Source: Mnemiopsis leidyi (taxonomy: Eukaryota; Ctenophora; Tentaculata; Lobata; Bolinopsidae). Taken from it: a DNA stretch of 21,655 nt. Where the stretch lies: the NCBI GenBank assembly GCA_000226015.1, contig JH155358.1, positions 98,747-120,401 on the forward strand, given 5' to 3'. Both the position numbers and the translations under genes were made by a program. This document shows positions 8,294 to 18,500 of the stretch, one piece after another. Numbering within the stretch: the stretch's first letter is position 1; every line of letters begins with the position of its first letter. The notes under the pieces were generated by a model. That model was not told the DNA's origin and made no database searches. It was given only the letters and a program-made list of their open reading frames with translations.

Positions 8294-9072
8294 GTACCAT
8301 TTTCAGCGTATACTGTGCTCTTTAAAGCAATTCAGTTAACCAAACCACAAGAACTTTTGTCTTCTGCCTTTGACCTCATATAATCCTGAATCACAGCGAC
8401 GGTATACGGTCCTTAGATTTACCTTAACAACTTACTTAGTAATCCCTACATCTTTCGCGACGTTTCGAGTAATTCTATAGTTGAAGTTCTCAACTAGCTA
8501 ACCTCGTTTTAATTGAAAATTTGATTGTTGTATCTACATGTGATATCTAATGTGACTTAAGCAGTAATGTAAAAACTGGAAAGATGTTCCCAAAAGACTT
8601 CATAAAGTCACAGCCGTCGAATTTTACCTATATATCGTTGTTTATCTTTATCTTTTAGCAATTACAAGATACCTATCTTTTTTCAATTTCATACACATTG
8701 GAGGTTGCTCATCAAAACTATTTTGCCAAAGTGCAAATGTTGATCAGAAAAGTAGTTATGTTGTCTAATGCATGTATTATTCAAAAGCTACATGTTCTGA
8801 AGTTCTGATATCAGACCAATATGAGCTTACATGAGTAATGCACTTAATTTCATTTATCGCAATTGGCTGACGATCTTTTTTACCATCGCGATCATAAATT
8901 ATCCTAATTTACCATTCATTACAGTCCTTGGCGTTAACAGCACACTTTGCTCACACAACGCGGCATTCTAAATTGGTTTTATCAAAATAAACACACACGT
9001 ATGCTTACAAAAATAGCCACTGCGCTGTCTGTCTCCGTCTCCACTAAGAGTGGCTCAGCACCACACACACAC
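8294..9072. other. No gene seen
   Basis: AT-rich. On the minus strand at about 8510-8450, an imperfect hairpin followed by CGAAACGTCGCG resembles a decayed 3' part of a Penelope-like element (see findings). Short CA runs lie at 8990-8999 and 9061-9070. Confidence 0.35.
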
Positions 9073-9256
9073 CTATAAATAGCTGGTCTATAACGACAGC
9101 ACGGCTGCCCTATGAGAGAGCTCTCTCCCGCCAAGCTGCCCTGCACTTCCTAACTCTCCATACCTCCCTACTCCCAGGGCTGATCTCACTCCTCCACAGA
9201 ACAAGTAGCCAGCGTGGCACGTGCGCAGTACAAGCTGTGCACGTGCAGTGCACGTG
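9073..9256 (+). promoter_or_regulatory. Candidate promoter: TATA box and three CACGTG E-boxes
   Basis: CTATAAATAG at 9073-9082 is a textbook TATA element and begins a GC-richer island in AT-rich DNA. Three perfect CACGTG palindromes (bHLH sites such as Myc/Max, USF or CLOCK-type) lie at 9218, 9240 and 9251, within 39 bp. A GAGAGAGCTCTCTC inverted repeat lies at about 9113-9126. No first exon with a convincing donor is visible downstream, so the target gene is unknown. It may instead be an enhancer or the promoter of a non-coding transcript. Confidence 0.4.
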
Positions 9257-10540
9257 ACCACCGCGAGAGCAGCTACTGGGCTAGCAGACCGACTGGATGC
9301 TATTTTTAGTAATCGAGGAAGTGCTGTATACGATCTACAGATAGAAATTAGAAATTAACTATACTTGCCGCTATTTCCAGACGTCCAACACCAGCCTTCT
9401 TTTTTACGTAAATGTCCGCCCCACAGAAAGCTCCACTTTCTGCGACTTGGCAAGCGGAAACTTTGATGATTTGTCCACTCTTAAACTTAAACTTACAGTC
9501 CATACGCTTAAGCTTGGTTTAAGTTACGAATACATTGTGTAAATCTAACGAGATGATTATTTCAGTGTGTGCTATCTTGAGATAACCTGCTGCTGTCTGT
9601 GCTACATTCTGTTCTAAAATTAGTGACATGAGTCGTGCTAAATTTGCAGTGATATTCCTGGAGATTTTCTTTGTGAATCTCGTCCAGCGATGTATAAATC
9701 GTGGAACTGTTTTAGTTTCATCAAGCTGATCAGATTTCCTGATGTTATTTCTGGATTTTGTTGTGTCCTACTTTTTAAGTCATACTTCATTTTTCTGGTG
9801 CTTTTTGTTTTCCTTTCGATTTTATTTCCTCAGTAGAATAGAGCAGGTACTCCTAGCTTTTTACAACTTCGCTAATAGTCTTACAGTCAATCTTAAATGC
9901 TGGATTGTTGAGGCTAAATTATAATATAGTTGTGGTCACTGTTATCCCAACAATAGGATTAGTCAATTATCTCAGAGTAATCCGATTACACTTAAACAAT
10001 TGACAGTAGACATTATATCTTACATAAATAAACCATCAAGCCATATTTCCTAAGTTGTTGACTATAAATCCCTGTCCAGCGACAAAGATAAACAAGTCAA
10101 CTTACCCACACACTGCAGACAACGTTGAGCCGTATTGGCCTACACCGTATGTGGCATATGCATGCATATTTCTTGCTCCTAGCATACTTTGAATAAATGA
10201 CTAATAAATGACACTACAGTAGCTCCAGTGTACGCTGTGATAGCTTGCCTCAGTCCAGTTGCTATCTTATAGCCACATCGGCAACTTGTCACTACGTCAG
10301 TAACTAGCATATGTATAGTTTACCCTGGGTATTTCGTTGGGAACCTCTGTGATTTGACTTTTAATTTTAGTAATATTTATTCAGGTTCCATTTTCGCTAT
10401 TTACATATTTTTAACCCAACTATTGTGGATGCATATTTGGCGATAGACATTATTTTAAACCTAAAAAACAACCTAGCTTCTGAACAAAATTTGGCAAGTC
10501 TAGTCTAGTCAGATATCTCAGCAAGCCTATATATAATATA
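9257..10540. other. No gene seen
   Basis: No exon is supported. A short hairpin CAGAAAG-CTCCA-CTTTCTG sits at 9424-9442. The 60-codon frame at 9742-9924 is hydrophobic only because of T-richness and is not called. Confidence 0.4.
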
Positions 10541-10850
10541 GCCTACATTTATATTGAATATAGCCTACATGTATATAGCCTACAATGTACATGTATATAG
10601 CCTACAATGTACATGTATATAGCCTACAATGTACATGTATATAGCAGCTACATGTATATAGCCTACAATGTACATCTATATAGCAGCTACATGTATATAG
10701 TCTACAGTGTACATGTATATAGCAGCTACATGTATATAGTCTACGATGTACATGTATATACCAGCTACATGTATATACCAGCTACAGGTATATAGTTTAC
10801 AATGTACATGTATATACCAGCTACATGTATATACCAGCTACATGTATATA
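10541..10850. repeat. Compound minisatellite (TACATGTATATA core, 17- and 22-bp spacers)
   Basis: About 310 bp alternate two related units: a 22-bp type (TACAATGTACATGTATATAGCC) and a 17-bp type (AGCTACATGTATATAGC). The left end holds shorter degenerate units and the right end has a TATACC variant. The palindromic core TACATGTA recurs throughout. Several tyrosine-rich ORFs overlap the array in different frames and are artefacts of it. Confidence 0.92.
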
Positions 10851-11216
10851 TCACCTCAAACCGCTCACTACAACACTACATCCAACATACAGTTATTGAT
10901 CAGTTTAACTTCAACTACAGCTCCTACAACTCTCATTATTTTAAAACATTTCCTTGTAGACCTGGACCGGAACCAGTGCCGAAGTTTTAGCTGAGTCAAA
11001 CCACACCAGTGCAAGCTGTTGTACTAAATTCTGTAAATTTCGTGTAGTTCTACTTCTGTTCGTATGAAATTGAGTGTACGGTTTCAGGATAGCTTCATGT
11101 ATGGCCTCGTTTCGGTAGATGTCTGTCAAACTTTTGAAGTTGTTGGTTGTTATTTTTTTCGGATTTGTAACAGTCGTCACCTAACATTAAAGGGATCAGA
11201 CCACAGTAACAAGCTT
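10851..11216. other. No gene seen
   Basis: Overlapping short frames occur on both strands (11064-11336 plus, 11180-10941 minus), but no splice signals or recognisable residues support either. Confidence 0.35.
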
Positions 11217-11338
11217 TATTCTCTTACATTTTTTAAATCTTACATTAACTTCATAATCTTACTTTTTTCAAAATCTCTAAAATCTTACACTTACAAAGTC
11301 TTACTCTTACAAAGTCTTACATTTTCAAAATCTTAAAT
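11217..11338. repeat. Degenerate TCTTAC repeat
   Basis: TCTTAC recurs seven or more times in about 120 bp, with AAAGTCTTAC and AAAATCTTA forms in tandem near the right end. It looks like a decayed short-period tandem array. Confidence 0.65.
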
Positions 11339-11911
11339 CTGGTTCGAGTTGTGTTTTTCTAGTAGTCGCTGAGCATTTCAAAAACAATAATTTGTTGTTA
11401 TTATTGGATGTTAACTGTCATTTTATCAATTTAGCTCTTTAATAGCAAAGACAAATAGACAAGAAAGGAAAACTTCCCCTTGATTGCGCGAGTAATTGAT
11501 TAATGTGGCAGTCAATCAGCAAATCATGTTACATAACACAACTTTAGTTTCACCGGGCATAATAGGCTAATAGGGTAAAATTACAGTTTTATATTACGGA
11601 CATTAATTAATTTTCCTGGATCTTATTAACTTAAGTGATTAACATTATTTATTCAGTTGAGTCAGTATAAAAACAATTATTCTTTATGTACCGTCTTGTC
11701 CTAAAAATAATATGTTTGTTCTAAAAAAGCTGTATTTATTTGTCAGAACTTTGCCTGCTGCCTTCCTTTCTCATAAATTACGCAATGTGGTGAAGCATCT
11801 CAAAAACTAATGCATGTTCGTTTGACAAGTTTCTGCGTGTCAAGCAATTATCCTGACAATTGTGTTTATAGAAATCAGCTTCAAGCATTTCAAAATAGTT
11901 CTAATTCTTTA
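11339..11911. other. No gene seen
   Basis: AT-rich DNA. A cluster of homeodomain-like cores (GAGTAATTGATTAATGTGGC followed by AGTCAATCAG) lies at about 11490-11520. Nothing else is supported. Confidence 0.35.
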
Positions 11912-12073
11912 TCACTCAGTTCGCTTAACAGTAGCATTGATAACGTCAAGTATCAAGCACAATTTTGACTTTTTCTCACAATGGTTTGTTTCTCTACGTA
12001 TTTGCAGCTCAAGTCTCACTAGACGGTTACACAAGGAGGTTAGCTTTTTGTTCAGTGTATTTAGTTCAGACAT
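11912..12073 (-). CDS. Possible 53-aa coiled-coil small ORF, unrecognised
   Basis: The minus strand reads 53 codons from ATG (12073) to TGA (11912). The first 30 residues (MSELNTLNKKLTSLCNRLV, then RLELQIRRE) show a leucine heptad pattern typical of a short coiled coil; the rest is basic. It could be a decayed transposon ORF1, part of an exon or chance. No promoter or splice evidence is seen. Confidence 0.22.
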   Translation of the reverse strand: MSELNTLNKKLTSLCNRLVRLELQIRRETNHCEKKSKLCLILDVINATVKRTE

Positions 12074-12404
12074 GACATGGTTTATCTTTAAGGTATTTTT
12101 ACCTTTGTAGAGCTTTAGGCTAAACAACGCTAAGTGCTCTGAACCACTAAACTTCGGTGATCAGTGACAGCTTAGCCGATCAGCCAACAAGTTTTTTTAT
12201 TGTTGAAAATTGAAGCACACAGATCAAATTCAATTTATAACGCTGAACCCACATCAACAATTACTGCGGCTTTTGATATTCCATGTTTTTAACTTTTTTC
12301 GATCCATTATTTATACGATTTAGTTCTGAAGAGAAGAATTATCTAGCCTGTTTATAAAAAAATCAATTCGACTGCCTAATTTTGCTGGAAAGATTTGACA
12401 CCAG

Positions 12405-12455
12405 GGAGTGCTACATAATTCACTAAATTTTAATTTTCTTGACGTAGTGATTAAG
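12405..12455 (+). CDS. Possible 51-bp exon before a strong GTGAGT donor
   Basis: The segment lies between ACACCAG and AAG|GTGAGTAT, is a multiple of three and is open in one frame (GVLHNSLNFNFLDVVIK). It would join in phase to the exon at 12680. The donor is strong, but the acceptor lacks a good pyrimidine tract, so it may be an untranslated exon or chance. Confidence 0.25.
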
Positions 12456-12679
12456 GTGAGTATACTAACGGTGAACTACTAATTAACTCCGTTATTCAGT
12501 TCAGCATCTGTATTCATATCAGAGCATTTCATATTCAGTCATTGGCTCTTCCGTTTCGGTCAAAAACAATGTTATTTCTTTGCTAAGTTTTGTGGGTGTC
12601 TTGTGTTTTAATAGGTTAGGTATCGTCTTATCAAGTTATTACGTTAAGGTTGAGCCCTGAGAGGAATCTTTTTGTGCAG

Positions 12680-12805
12680 TCTGAAATTATAACAACCCTA
12701 CATGCCTTACTTAACGCCATGGTAGAAGATGACAAGGCAATTGTGAATAATATTTTCCAAGAAGTGAAGAAAACATTATCTAACTCTCCCCGTGCGATCT
12801 TCCTG
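12680..12805 (+). CDS. Orphan 42-codon exon, possibly HEAT-repeat-like
   Basis: The exon follows the acceptor CTTTTTGTGCAG and ends at TTCCTG|GTAAAA. It is 126 bp, phase 0 to 0. The product (SEIITTLHALLNAMVEDDK, then AIVNNIFQEVKKTLSNSPR, AIFL) reads as two amphipathic helices with the LLxA..DxxxxV..I...L pattern of HEAT repeats; MROH-type proteins have similar repeats, but this is a weak guess. If the donor is ignored the frame closes at TAA 12830-12832. A possible following segment (acceptor TTTCAG at 12850, open 28 codons) would need a 45-bp intron, much shorter than the others here. No other exon of the gene is certain. Confidence 0.5.
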
Positions 12806-12854
12806 GTAAAATATGTAGATCTTCCTAGTTAAATAGATGTAGAGTTTCAGTTTA

Positions 12855-15236
12855 CCAGGCGTGGTTTCCTGATTAGTAAGTCTCTACCCTCGACAGGGAG
12901 GAAATATTATCCTTGTAAAGTATTAAGTAAATAAGTAAACTAGGATTGCTATATAAACGTGCTGTGTTGTTATGATATCAACAAAAAGTCTTAAGCTCCC
13001 TTGTTGTTTATGTTCATTTGCCCTGAATTATTAATTTACGGACAATCTTTTCATAGTTCAGATAGCATTTATTTTCACGAATTTTGCGAGTCCAATAGCT
13101 GAGTTTCAACATGAAACTATGCGACTGTAATGCCAATGCGACGGTACAAAACTTACTTTGTACAACCTTAGAAGCGTGATTGGTATAGTTGTAGATTTTC
13201 TAATTGGATTATAGCCTCGGCAAATGTCCTGCTCCATCCCAAGTAGAGAAGCAGACGGCAGGCACTGTATATTGACAGTGTTCAGGCGGCAGCTGATCCA
13301 GTCACACTTTTTAGTCAAGCTCGTAAATCACTGCCATGTATTAATTGAGTATTCCGCGGTGGTGTTGATTACTGATATGTTCTTTTTAGAATTCTACTTA
13401 ATTCTATTGATTTATTTTCATTTTTAGCTTTTTCTAGGGGCGTTGGCAACCGTCTTTCTTACACATTAGATTATAGATTATTTAATTGATAGCTAGCCAT
13501 TTAATGTCAGAAATGCTTATAAATTTGCAGACTAATTCTTACCGTTATAACCCAATTCCCATCTCTTAAAACAACTATGGTTGCATTGATAAAATCTAGC
13601 TTTTGCGAGTTTCATCTTAATCATTTTCGCAATCGAAAAAACTACGATAGATAGATACTAGATGTAAACGGAATGATAATGTGATAAATGATTTATAAAC
13701 AATATTTGTACTCAAATCAGCAATATTACAACATATAAATAATGATCAGGCTGTTATGCTTAAGTAAACCAATGCGATCCGGCCAATGGAACATCCATAA
13801 TTACGCAGATAAGGTATCCTCTGATTTCTAGAAAGCTGCCTTATTTGGCTAAATAACTATCCCTATTTATCCAATTGGTGAACTAATTTCATTACCTTTT
13901 TACATCGCTTAATTAGCAGAGCTAAGCAAAAGTGTCAGCGAAAATCTAGGTTAATAATGGGCATGTCGTAAGGGTGAGCCATATAAATGCAAAGGAAAAG
14001 AAACAAGGTGGAACGCTTAGCAGCTAACTGACCTGCAAACGCATTCCCATAAAATTTTTAAGATGTTCGAGATTTTTCTGTTTTACTCTGTTGCTGTTAT
14101 GTTAGGCCGCAGTTTTATAGTTTCGCAAAAATGAAATGACTACACGCGAGTCGCCGAACATTCATCATATTTTGGTTGCATCTGGCCCGGCATCCTGCCC
14201 TAGGCTGCTATCTTAATTGCAATTGGCCGCAACTATTAAACAGTTCGGTTTAGTCCGTACTCTGTGATCTGTCATGGCCATACTTAAGACATCTTAAAAT
14301 CTAAAAGAAACAACTACATTGAATGAACTTATAGTAAAAGTTAGTAAGCTTCTGCAATTGTGGTCAGTGGTGGCCAGTGAAGCAGTTAAGAAAAAAATTT
14401 AAGCAGTAAACTGAAAACGACAATACTCGGTGCCCGGAGGTAGATCAAGATGGAGCGATGGTAGTCTCTTGCGATTAACAATAACAGAATAACAGGATGT
14501 CGAGCGTTGGCGGATTTCAAGTCAAAGATAAGGATAAGGGAATACTTGATAAATGATATAGTCACGAAATCGACAATCGTCATAAAACTGAAAACATTTA
14601 AGAATAAACAGATGACGGCGCAACATAATCTAGCTGGTTTGTTCTAGAATGTTCGCTCAATTAAGTTGAGACGCGTGCATAAAGGCATGAAAATTGTTGC
14701 GCGCGCAGCAATAGCAAATAGGAAGTGGTTTGTTCTTGTCTACTTGTTGGTTCGTTGGTTACGTCCCGTCCTATATAACAGTCAATTGACATATACTGTA
14801 TACACGCGTTACATTTTCAAGACTATCGGTAGTTGACTGTCTAAATTAAGAGTCGAGACTCTGCTTCTTAAACATTTGACTTTTGTTCATTAATGTCCGA
14901 TTGTTTTTCTGTGACTCTGCGAGGCTCATCAATTGACGATTATCAAAATTGGAACGTTAAATATCGTCTATTTTTCGTAATCGTAATAGTGAACTCGATA
15001 AACTACCTGTATTAAGTGTTAAAATTTACATTAATTATTCACTTTCAAAGATTGAGCATTTCAAATAAGTTTCCTATGATTTTTATCTCTCTCTGCTAAA
15101 TTCGGTGGCTGATAACGATATATGAGCCTTGATATCAGTTGCAACTAGTTGTTCGTCATTATATTCCGAGATAATACGCTATTTGTCAATACTGCTCATT
15201 TTCGGACTAATTTTTCTTATGATTAGGTCCAAGAAT
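12855..15236. other. Long stretch with no supported gene
   Basis: Short frames at 13106-13427 (both strands) and 14386-14583 (minus) lack splice or family support. Patches rich in TAATTA and CCAAT-like cores at about 13780-13930 and 14200-14240 might be regulatory. An imperfect GC palindrome (TTGTTGCGCGCGCAGCAATA) lies at about 14693-14712. Confidence 0.35.
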
Positions 15237-15332
15237 CAGTGGCGTATCATAACTGATAAGGGGGCGTCATAAGTGATAAGGGGGCGCCACATCGTCATAT
15301 AAATGTGGGACATCTATAACGTTACGCCACTG
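15237..15332. mobile_element. Possible 96-bp hAT-like MITE remnant
   Basis: A perfect 10-bp inverted repeat, CAGTGGCGTA at 15237 and TACGCCACTG ending at 15332, encloses two ~20-bp direct repeats (CATAACTGATAAGGGGG / CATAAGTGATAAGGGGG). CAGTGGCGTA-type ends are common in hAT elements. The 8-bp flanks (CCAAGAAT, CACGAGTC) do not match, so a recent insertion is not shown. Confidence 0.4.
15298..15304 (+). promoter_or_regulatory. TATA-like box upstream of the kinase gene
   Basis: TATAAAT lies about 216 bp before the proposed kinase start at 15514, which would give a 5' leader of roughly 180 bases. It falls inside the inverted-repeat element at 15237-15332, so it may be coincidental. Confidence 0.3.
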
Positions 15333-15444
15333 CACGAGTCGTTACTTTTTTAACGAAAACGTGTTTTGCTCTTCGATTTATGTTATGCTTTTAAAAATAT
15401 CGGATATGTTACACCAACTAATCTTAATTTTTCGAACAGTTTAG

Positions 15445-15562
15445 CTATTGATTGCGGGTTCCCGTTCATGCACCAAAGTCAAGATAGGATTTGAAGACTT
15501 CACACATCCCAAAATGATCCCCGAAGAAATTCTTGACGGCTTCTTCTCTAAGGAAATTTCGA
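15445..15562 (+). CDS. PIM: Upstream exon of the kinase gene (coding from ATG 15514)
   Basis: The segment ends at a consensus donor TTTCGA|GTGAGT. Reading ATG at 15514 gives MIPEEILDGFFSKEIS and ends in phase 1, which matches the acceptor ATTCGTCAG at 16351-16360. The frame is also open further 5' to 15445, after an acceptor-like AACAGTTTAG, giving a 39-codon stretch (GSRSCTKVKIGFEDFTHP, then KMIPEE). This could therefore be the first coding exon of the kinase with a leader, or an internal exon of a longer protein or another gene. I favour the short N-terminal exon because total length then fits PIMs. Confidence 0.55.
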
Positions 15563-18500
15563 GTGAGTAATTAATTTGACAAGATATGTTATAAAGATAT
15601 TTGTTGACCATTATTTAGAATTATTAATGGAATTGATACAATGCAGCTAGAAATGTGACCTTTGCGCTGACCTAAAAGTCATAAAACTATGTTATCCATC
15701 ATTTCCCGGAACTGCACTCCTACCGTGGTGTCGTAGAGCGCTCGTTCACACAGTAAATCACATGGTCTTCACTCTGGAACGATCACGTGTAGCTCGTTAG
15801 CTTGCCGCCAAGAATTCAAATCCTAAACAATTAGATTTCCTGCAGTTTGCCGTGTTGATAATTTGAATTCTGACCATTACCTCATCTTTTATTATGAGCA
15901 TAGAGTTTATAAAAACATCTGAGATTTCATTGCGGACACCGCATAAACAATATCACGGTATCGATGGGGGCTCATCCAACAGTTTTTAAGTATGATGAGT
16001 AATGCAGGCAGCCATACCCGGATGCAGCAATTCAGGAGAGCCAATTACCACATTGCATTGCTTCACGTGGTCCGGTACGGCCAGTGCCCGTACACTGCCC
16101 GGTCACGGGGACACCACATGGTGAAAACGCTGCGGCTTGCTATTGGTCGCAGCGACATTGTTTTATTCACACACGCAACTCTAGGCTTAGTGCTCTCTAC
16201 GGCAGCTGACCTCACCGTTAATATCTCCATTAGGATTGTTAAGATCACACGTCACGCGCATACAGTTTAAATTTGTTACGTTTGTTTATTGTGTTGTTGC
16301 TTGGCTCCTTCATAAAACCAACTATGTTGACAACCCCGGAGTTACATGTGTATTCGTCAGTCTGTCGGAAGCGACGGTTGGTCGAGAGCTACCAGCTTGG
16401 CCGTCAAATTGGGAGCGGAGGATTCGGAGCAGTTTTGAACGCCGTGTGTAAAACCACCGGAAAACAGGTCGCCATCAAGAAGGTTCACAAGAACAATGTC
16501 CCCAAAAGTTACACGGTGGGTTATTATTTAATTTTCTTAATATTTCCACAATTTCTGCAATGAAGTTACATGCCATGGCCAGTTAGTTTATCCAGCAATT
16601 AGGTTGTGTCTGAACAATGAAATTTACCGTCCTCACCATTTCACCACTCCACAGATCCACGGGAAAAGCATCCCCGCAGAGATAGCCTTACTCCAACACC
16701 TCAAGAAACACAGCAACATCATCAGACTCGTGGACTGGTTTGAAGACAACAACGAGTTCATCATAGTCACTGATTGGTCACCTGAGTATGTTGATCTGTT
16801 CGACTATCTGACTTCTAGGAATCCCCTTGATGAGTGCTGTGCTCGCCGCATCTTCAAACAGGTAATTCAAATCGTAATTCTAATAAAAGTTTAAAAGTTT
16901 TGATAAGTTTAGTTAATTTAGCTTGGTTGAGATATTTTTTGACTTCTCGTGTTTTTGACCCTATCGCGTCTTTCACTCAACTTGGTCAATTTCAGATCGT
17001 CGAAGCTATCGCGTACTGCCACGGCCGTGGTATATTTCACCGTGACATAAAAGACGAAAACGTGCTGATCAACGTGAAAACCGGCCACATCAAGCTCATA
17101 GACTTTGGTTCGGGAGCGTTCGTGGAGGACGAGTATACAGATTACCAAGGAACGAAGGTGTACTCTCCCCCAGAGTGGGTCCGGTATCAGCGGTACAACG
17201 GCTGGAGCTTGGAGAGCTGGTGTCTGGGAGTTCTCCTCTTCATCATCATCAGCGGGGAGATCCCTTTTGAGACTGAGGAGGATATCCTGAGGTGCACCCC
17301 CACTTTGAAGAGACGGAGAATTTCTCTCGGTAGGATTTTGTTGCTCTGCTTCGACTTTTCTTTTTTAAAGAACTGTTTACTTTTATCAAATTCCATCTTA
17401 AGATTATGCCGACGATCCTGCACAAAACCTCTAAACTGTCTTTCTGAATTTCACATAAGCACATAAACAAGAGGACGCCTTGAACACACCGCCTTCAAAG
17501 TGTTACTAAAAATAGCAGCTTACTCCGTGCAAGGAAGCTCACATGTTGTCACGTGAGATGCCATTAACTAGGGCGTGGTTCGTGCCGTGCTAACTGTTTA
17601 CTGCATTCTCGTATCTAGATCTATAATTTCCTGGGAATCAACCTTTTGGTTGTGTTAAACAAAAGCATATCTTTGGCATCTCCCTCAATTGAAGTTGGAT
17701 CACGTGCTATTTGCAGTTCGCCCCTATTGAGATTGGCTTGTTTGAAGGTAGAATTGCGGTTAGAGTGGTACAGGAAAACGCGTGTCACCCAACGTTGCCC
17801 ATATTTGGAATAATCGGTCCAAAAATAGACTGCTGTTCTTTGTATACTTAGAGAAGTTCCTGGTGGCGTGTATACCTTGAAAGTTAGCTTTATGTATGTT
17901 CAAGTATTTCCTTTTCATTTTGGTTATGTCCAAAAAATCATGGCCCATTGCTATCGATAAATAAAATCAGATATTCTCCTTAAGTTGAGTGGAAATAAAT
18001 CAGGCGATTTAATGGCTCATAGGGAACCGAATACCTATTTTCCGAACGTTTTTGCCCGAAATTCTTCACATTTTGTCATTTCTGGTCCCCTCTAAATCTT
18101 TGAAGAGCGAGCCAGGCCCTGGACATTGTCCAAAACAGAGCGAATTTCCCATGGCGATGGTATTGATAACGTCATACCCTGTGTTTGGTGGCAGTAGGGC
18201 TGCGTTGTGGTTGGACGAAGTTGCTCCACTATTCTTGACATCCGGGTACCTAACTCTGGGAGAAAGAGAGAGAGAGAGATGACGTAGTGCCCGCGCTCCC
18301 TGCTTATAATAGTCCTCTCACGAAAGAAGGTTCTAATACGGACATATGACATATGAGGTCGTGTCTTCAACTTGAACTTAAAGATTGAGCGGGCTTCTAA
18401 GTTCTGGTAGATGGTTATGATTTCTCGGCCGGAATCAGGTTTTCCTAGACTGGGAGAATTCATTTTGGAGCAGGCATTGTCATTGAGGTTAGTTTGTGGG

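Noticed and set aside
10607..10994. Tyrosine-rich ORFs (MYMYIAY repeats)
   Set aside because: They are produced by the compound minisatellite and occur in several frames at once.
15992..16270. 92-codon plus-strand ORF before the kinase
   Set aside because: It overlaps an antisense ORF in the same GC-rich DNA, lacks splice sites or motifs, and is better explained as intron or promoter.
17105..17470. Several ORFs on both strands overlapping kinase exon 16996-17329
   Set aside because: They are shadows of the kinase exon, whose frame contains all the conserved motifs.
18092..18463. 123-codon minus-strand ORF in kinase intron 3, longest single-exon frame in the window apart from the kinase
   Set aside because: It runs through an (AG)n tract, has no recognisable domain and no splice context, and another frame is open on the opposite strand. 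Length alone is near chance expectation.
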